NCBI RefSeq assembly: GCF_016907655.1 | Contig: NZ_JAFBCL010000001.1 | Span: 1,116,001-1,180,000 of the forward strand | From: Saccharothrix algeriensis | GTDB lineage: Bacteria > Actinomycetota > Actinomycetes > Mycobacteriales > Pseudonocardiaceae | Reading direction: 5' to 3' | DNA length: 64,000 nt | In this document: piece by piece, positions 60,883-64,000 of the stretch | How positions within the stretch are numbered: position 1 is the stretch's first letter | How the letters are laid out: every line of letters starts with the position of its first letter | Made by a program: the position numbers and the translations under genes | Notes under the pieces: generated by a model | What the model was told of the DNA's origin: nothing | The model's input: only the letters and a program-made list of their open reading frames with translations | Database searches by the model: none

Positions 60883-63800
60883 TCAGCGGCCGTCCTCCAG
60901 GTCGCCCTCGGTCTGGAGGTAGACCGCGCGCAGCGCTTCCAGCGTGTCCGCCTCCGGGTGCTCCCACATCCCCCGGTCGGCCGCCTCCAGCAGGCGTTCG
61001 GAGATGCCGTGCAGCGCCCAGGGGTTCGACTCGGTCAGGAACTTCTGGTTCTCCGGGTCCAGCACGTAGCTGGCGGCCAGCTGCTCGTACATCCAGTCCG
61101 CGACCACGCCCGTGGTCGCGTCGTAGCCGAACAGGTAGTCGACCGTCGCGGCCAGCTCGAAAGCGCCCTTGTACCCGTGCTTGCGCATGGCGGCCAACCA
61201 GCGCGGGTTCACCACGCGTGCCCGGAAGATCCGGTTGGTCTCCTCGTGCAGCGTGCGGGTGCGCACGGCGTCGGGGCGGGTGCTGTCGCCGACGTAGGCG
61301 GCGGGGGCCTTGCCGGTCAACGCGCGGACGGTCGCCACCATGCCGCCGTGGTACTGGAAGTAGTCGTCCGAGTCGGCGATGTCGTGCTCGCGCGTGTCGA
61401 TGTTCTTGGCCGCCACGGCGATCCGCTTGTACGCGCTCTCCATGTCCGGCCGCGCGGCGACGCCGTCCAGCTCGCGGCCGTAGGCGTAACCGCCCCACAC
61501 GGCGTAGACCTCGGCGAGGTCGGCGTCGTCGCGCCAGTTCCGGCTGTCGATCAGCGGCAGCAGGCCCGCGCCGTACGCGCCCGGCTTGGAGCCGAAGATC
61601 CGCATGGTGGCGCGGCGCTCGTCGCCGTGCTCGGTCAGCGCCGCCCGGGCGTGGGCGCGGACGAAGTTGTCCTGCGCGGGCTCGTCGAGCGCGGCCACCA
61701 TGCGCACCGCGTCGTCCAGCAGCGCGACCACGTGCGGGAAGGCGTCCCGGAAGAAGCCGCTGATCCGCACCGTCACGTCGATCCGGGGCCGGCCCAGCTC
61801 CGCCAGGGGCACGGTCTCCAGGCCGGTCACCCGCCGCGACTGGTCGTCCCACACCGGCCGGACGCCCAGCAGCGCGAGGACTTCCGCGATGTCGTCGCCG
61901 GAGGTGCGCATCGCGCTGGTGCCCCACACCGACAGGCCGACCGAGGGCGGCCACTCGCCGGTGTCGGCGCGGTAGCGCTCCAGCAGCGAGTCCGCCATCG
62001 CCTGACCGGTCTCCCAGGCCAGCTTCGAGGGCACCGCCTTGGGGTCGACCGAGTAGAAGTTGCGGCCGGTCGGCAGGACGTTCACCAGTCCGCGCAACGG
62101 GGAACCGCTCGGGCCCGCCGGCACGTAGCCGCCGTTCAGCGCGTGCAGCAGGTTGGCCACCTCGTCCGTGGTGCGCGCCAACCGGGGAACGACCTCGATC
62201 GCGCCGAACTCCAGGATGCGCGCCACGTCCTCGGAGTCGGTCAGCGTGCGCGCCACCGCCGGGTCCCAGTCCGCGTCCTCCATGGCCTGCACCAGTTCGC
62301 GGGCCCGCGCCTCCACCGCGTCGGTGGCCGCGCGGGTGTCGTCGGCGAGCCCCAGCGCTTCGCGCAGCCCCGGCAGGGCGGCCACCTGGCCGGCCCACAT
62401 CTGCTTGGCCTGCAGGATCGACAGCACGAGGTTGACGCGGGTCTGCCCGGTCGGCGCCTCGCCGAGGACGTGCAGGCCGTCGCGGATCTGGACGTCCTTG
62501 ATCTCGCACAGCCAGCCGTCGACGTGCAGGATCAGCTCGTCGAACTCGGCGTCGTGCGGCCGGTCGGTGATGCCGAGGTCGTGGTCGAGCTTCGCGGCCT
62601 GGATCAGCGTCCAGATCTGCGCGCGGATCGCGGGCAGCTTCGCCGGGTCCATCGCGGCGATGTTGCCGTGCTCGTCCAGCAGCTGCTCCAGGCGGGCGAT
62701 GTCGCCGTAGCTGTCGGCGCGCGCCATCGGCGGCACCAGGTGGTCGACCAGGGTGGCGTGGGCGCGGCGCTTGGCCTGCGTGCCCTCGCCGGGGTCGTTG
62801 ACCAGGAACGGGTAGATCAGCGGCAGGTCGCCCAGCGCGGCGTCGGGGCCGCAGCCCGCCGACATGCCGACGGTCTTGCCCGGCAGCCACTCCAGGTTGC
62901 CGTGCTTGCCGACGTGCACCACGGCGTCGGCGCGGAACTCGTCCTCCAGCCAGCGGTAGGCGGCCAGGTAGTGGTGGCTGGGCGGCAGGTCCGGGTCGTG
63001 GTAGATGGCGATCGGGTTCTCGCCGAAGCCGCGCGGCGGCTGCACCATCACCACGACGTTGCCCGACCGCAGCGCGGCCAGCACGATCTCCCCGTCGGGG
63101 TCCCGCGAGCGGTCGACGAACAGCTCGCCGGGCGCCTGCCCCCAGTGCCGCTCCATCTCCTCGCGGGCGTCCTCGGGCAGCGTCGCGTACCACTCGCGGT
63201 AGCGGGCGGCGGGCAGGCGCACCGGGTTGCCCTGGAGCTGCTCCTCGGTCAGCCAGTCGGCGTCCTGGCCGCCGGCCGCGATGAGGGCGTGGATCAGCGC
63301 GTCGCCGTCGAGGTTGACCACGCCCGGCAGGTCCTCGCCGATGTCGTACCCGTTGTCCTGCAACGCCCGCAGCAGCCGCACGACGCTGGCGGGCGTGTCC
63401 AGGCCCACCGCGTTGCCGATGCGGGAGTGCTTGGTCGGGTACGCGGAGAGCATGACGCAGATCCGCCGCCGCGCGGGCGGCACGTGCCGCAGCCGCCCGT
63501 GCCGCACGGCGGTGCCGGCCACCCGCAGCGCCCGTTCCGGGTCGGCGACGTAGACGGTCAGGCCGTCCTCGTCGATCTCCTTGAACGAGAAGGGGACGGT
63601 GATGATCCGGCCGTCGAACTCGGGGATCGCGACCTGCGTCGCGGTGTCCAGCGGGGAGAGCCCGTCGTCGTTGGCCTCCCACGCCGCGCGGCTGCTGGTG
63701 AGGCACAGCCCCTGGAGGATCGGGACGTCCAGCGCGGCCAGCGCGCCCACGTCCCAGGCGTCGTCCTCGCCACCGGCCGAGGCGGCGGCGGGCTTCGAGC

Positions 63801-64000
63801 CGCCGGCCGCGAGCACGGTCACCACCAGCGCGTCGGCCTTGCCCAGCTCCGCCAGCAGCTCCGGCTCCGCGGTGCGCAGCGACGCGCAGTAGATCGGCAG
63901 CGGGCGCCCGCCCTTGACCTCGATCGCGTCGCACAGGGCGTGCACGAACGCCGTGTTCCCCGCCACGTGGTGCGCCCGGTAGTACAGGACCGCGACCACC
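60883..64000 (-). CDS. cobN: cobaltochelatase subunit CobN, 5' end beyond the window
   Basis: 1,038 residues visible, open to the window edge; full CobN proteins are about 1,200, so roughly 150-200 N-terminal residues are missing. VVHVGKHGNLEWLPGKTVGM, YPFLVNDPGEGTQAKRRAHA, IFGSKPGAYGAGLLPLIDSR and MRTSGDDIAEVLALLGV are conserved in CobN/BchH large subunits. It inserts Co2+ into hydrogenobyrinate a,c-diamide in aerobic B12 synthesis, together with ChlI/ChlD-like AAA subunits not in the window. BchH is excluded by context and organism type. Confidence 0.95.
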   Translation of the reverse strand, partial: VVAVLYYRAHHVAGNTAFVHALCDAIEVKGGRPLPIYCASLRTAEPELLAELGKADALVVTVLAAGGSKPAAASAGGEDDAWDVGALAALDVPILQGLCLTSSRAAWEANDDGLSPLDTATQVAIPEFDGRIITVPFSFKEIDEDGLTVYVADPERALRVAGTAVRHGRLRHVPPARRRICVMLSAYPTKHSRIGNAVGLDTPASVVRLLRALQDNGYDIGEDLPGVVNLDGDALIHALIAAGGQDADWLTEEQLQGNPVRLPAARYREWYATLPEDAREEMERHWGQAPGELFVDRSRDPDGEIVLAALRSGNVVVMVQPPRGFGENPIAIYHDPDLPPSHHYLAAYRWLEDEFRADAVVHVGKHGNLEWLPGKTVGMSAGCGPDAALGDLPLIYPFLVNDPGEGTQAKRRAHATLVDHLVPPMARADSYGDIARLEQLLDEHGNIAAMDPAKLPAIRAQIWTLIQAAKLDHDLGITDRPHDAEFDELILHVDGWLCEIKDVQIRDGLHVLGEAPTGQTRVNLVLSILQAKQMWAGQVAALPGLREALGLADDTRAATDAVEARARELVQAMEDADWDPAVARTLTDSEDVARILEFGAIEVVPRLARTTDEVANLLHALNGGYVPAGPSGSPLRGLVNVLPTGRNFYSVDPKAVPSKLAWETGQAMADSLLERYRADTGEWPPSVGLSVWGTSAMRTSGDDIAEVLALLGVRPVWDDQSRRVTGLETVPLAELGRPRIDVTVRISGFFRDAFPHVVALLDDAVRMVAALDEPAQDNFVRAHARAALTEHGDERRATMRIFGSKPGAYGAGLLPLIDSRNWRDDADLAEVYAVWGGYAYGRELDGVAARPDMESAYKRIAVAAKNIDTREHDIADSDDYFQYHGGMVATVRALTGKAPAAYVGDSTRPDAVRTRTLHEETNRIFRARVVNPRWLAAMRKHGYKGAFELAATVDYLFGYDATTGVVADWMYEQLAASYVLDPENQKFLTESNPWALHGISERLLEAADRGMWEHPEADTLEALRAVYLQTEGDLEDGR

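Noticed and set aside
60883..64000. magnesium chelatase BchH instead of CobN
   Set aside because: No photosynthesis genes; actinomycete context and sequence pattern fit aerobic cobalamin synthesis.

Overview
The window is very GC-rich, with strong third-position GC bias, frequent GTG starts and start/stop overlaps. It carries a WhiB protein, a gamma-butyrolactone-receptor-type TetR, XRE/DUF5753/DUF397 genes, DUF3140, a beta-phosphoglucomutase/GH65 pair and a CobN cobaltochelatase. Together these point to a filamentous actinomycete. Pseudonocardiales (Saccharothrix/Actinosynnema/Lentzea-like) is my inference, not a demonstrated assignment. No rRNA, tRNA, transposase or CRISPR array was found.

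Region 1 (1-5 kb) holds a STAS-domain regulator, an ArpA/ScbR-type TetR and the most striking locus of the window: cytochrome P450, 29-residue peptide, cytochrome P450 on the + strand. The peptide has a very strong ribosome binding site and ends in an aromatic/His-rich tail (YRWYVYHHI). This is the layout of a ribosomal peptide cross-linked by P450s (the biarylitide/atropopeptide type), but with two different P450s around one precursor.

Region 2 (5-27 kb) is a mosaic of housekeeping and regulatory genes. It includes two XRE/DUF5753 regulators, a YCII-sigma factor pair, a PfkB kinase, an NlpC/P60 hydrolase, hemerythrin, MerR with a cobalamin-type sensor domain, WhiB, an ArsR gene with a near-consensus leaderless promoter, an NDH-2-like oxidoreductase, beta-PGM plus GH65, a solute-binding lipoprotein, a protein resembling the anthrax edema-factor adenylyl cyclase, a DUF2087 regulator and an aldo/keto reductase.

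Two direct copies of a ~500-bp non-coding element lie at 27.4-27.9 kb and 60.3-60.8 kb. Each has two long self-palindromic units that can fold into four-way junctions (outer stem, two mini-hairpins, perfect 26-27-bp central stem). The central stems differ between copies, but every change is matched on the opposite arm.

Between the two copies lie two divergent envelope-glycan gene sets. The + strand set (28.9-34.6 kb; a minus-strand GT2 gene precedes it) encodes a UDP-glucuronate decarboxylase-like enzyme, carbamoyltransferase, GT2, GT9 and UDP-glucose dehydrogenase. The - strand set (49.1-42.9 kb) encodes gmhB, GT9, two GT-B transferases, gmhA, hldE and an SDR, i.e. ADP-heptose synthesis plus heptosyltransferase-like enzymes. 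The two sets probably build one carbamoylated, heptose- and uronate/pentose-containing surface glycan. Between them sit an ABC exporter divergent from a two-component system, an aldehyde dehydrogenase, a ChaB-like protein, an SDR and a zinc alcohol dehydrogenase.

The last part (49-64 kb) has SRPBCC, metallophosphoesterase, BON, nucleotidyltransferase, epimerase, ZIP and hemerythrin genes, a large XRE-STAND-TM-WD40 protein, a LapA-like protein, a LacI regulator and a 5'-truncated cobN running off the end.
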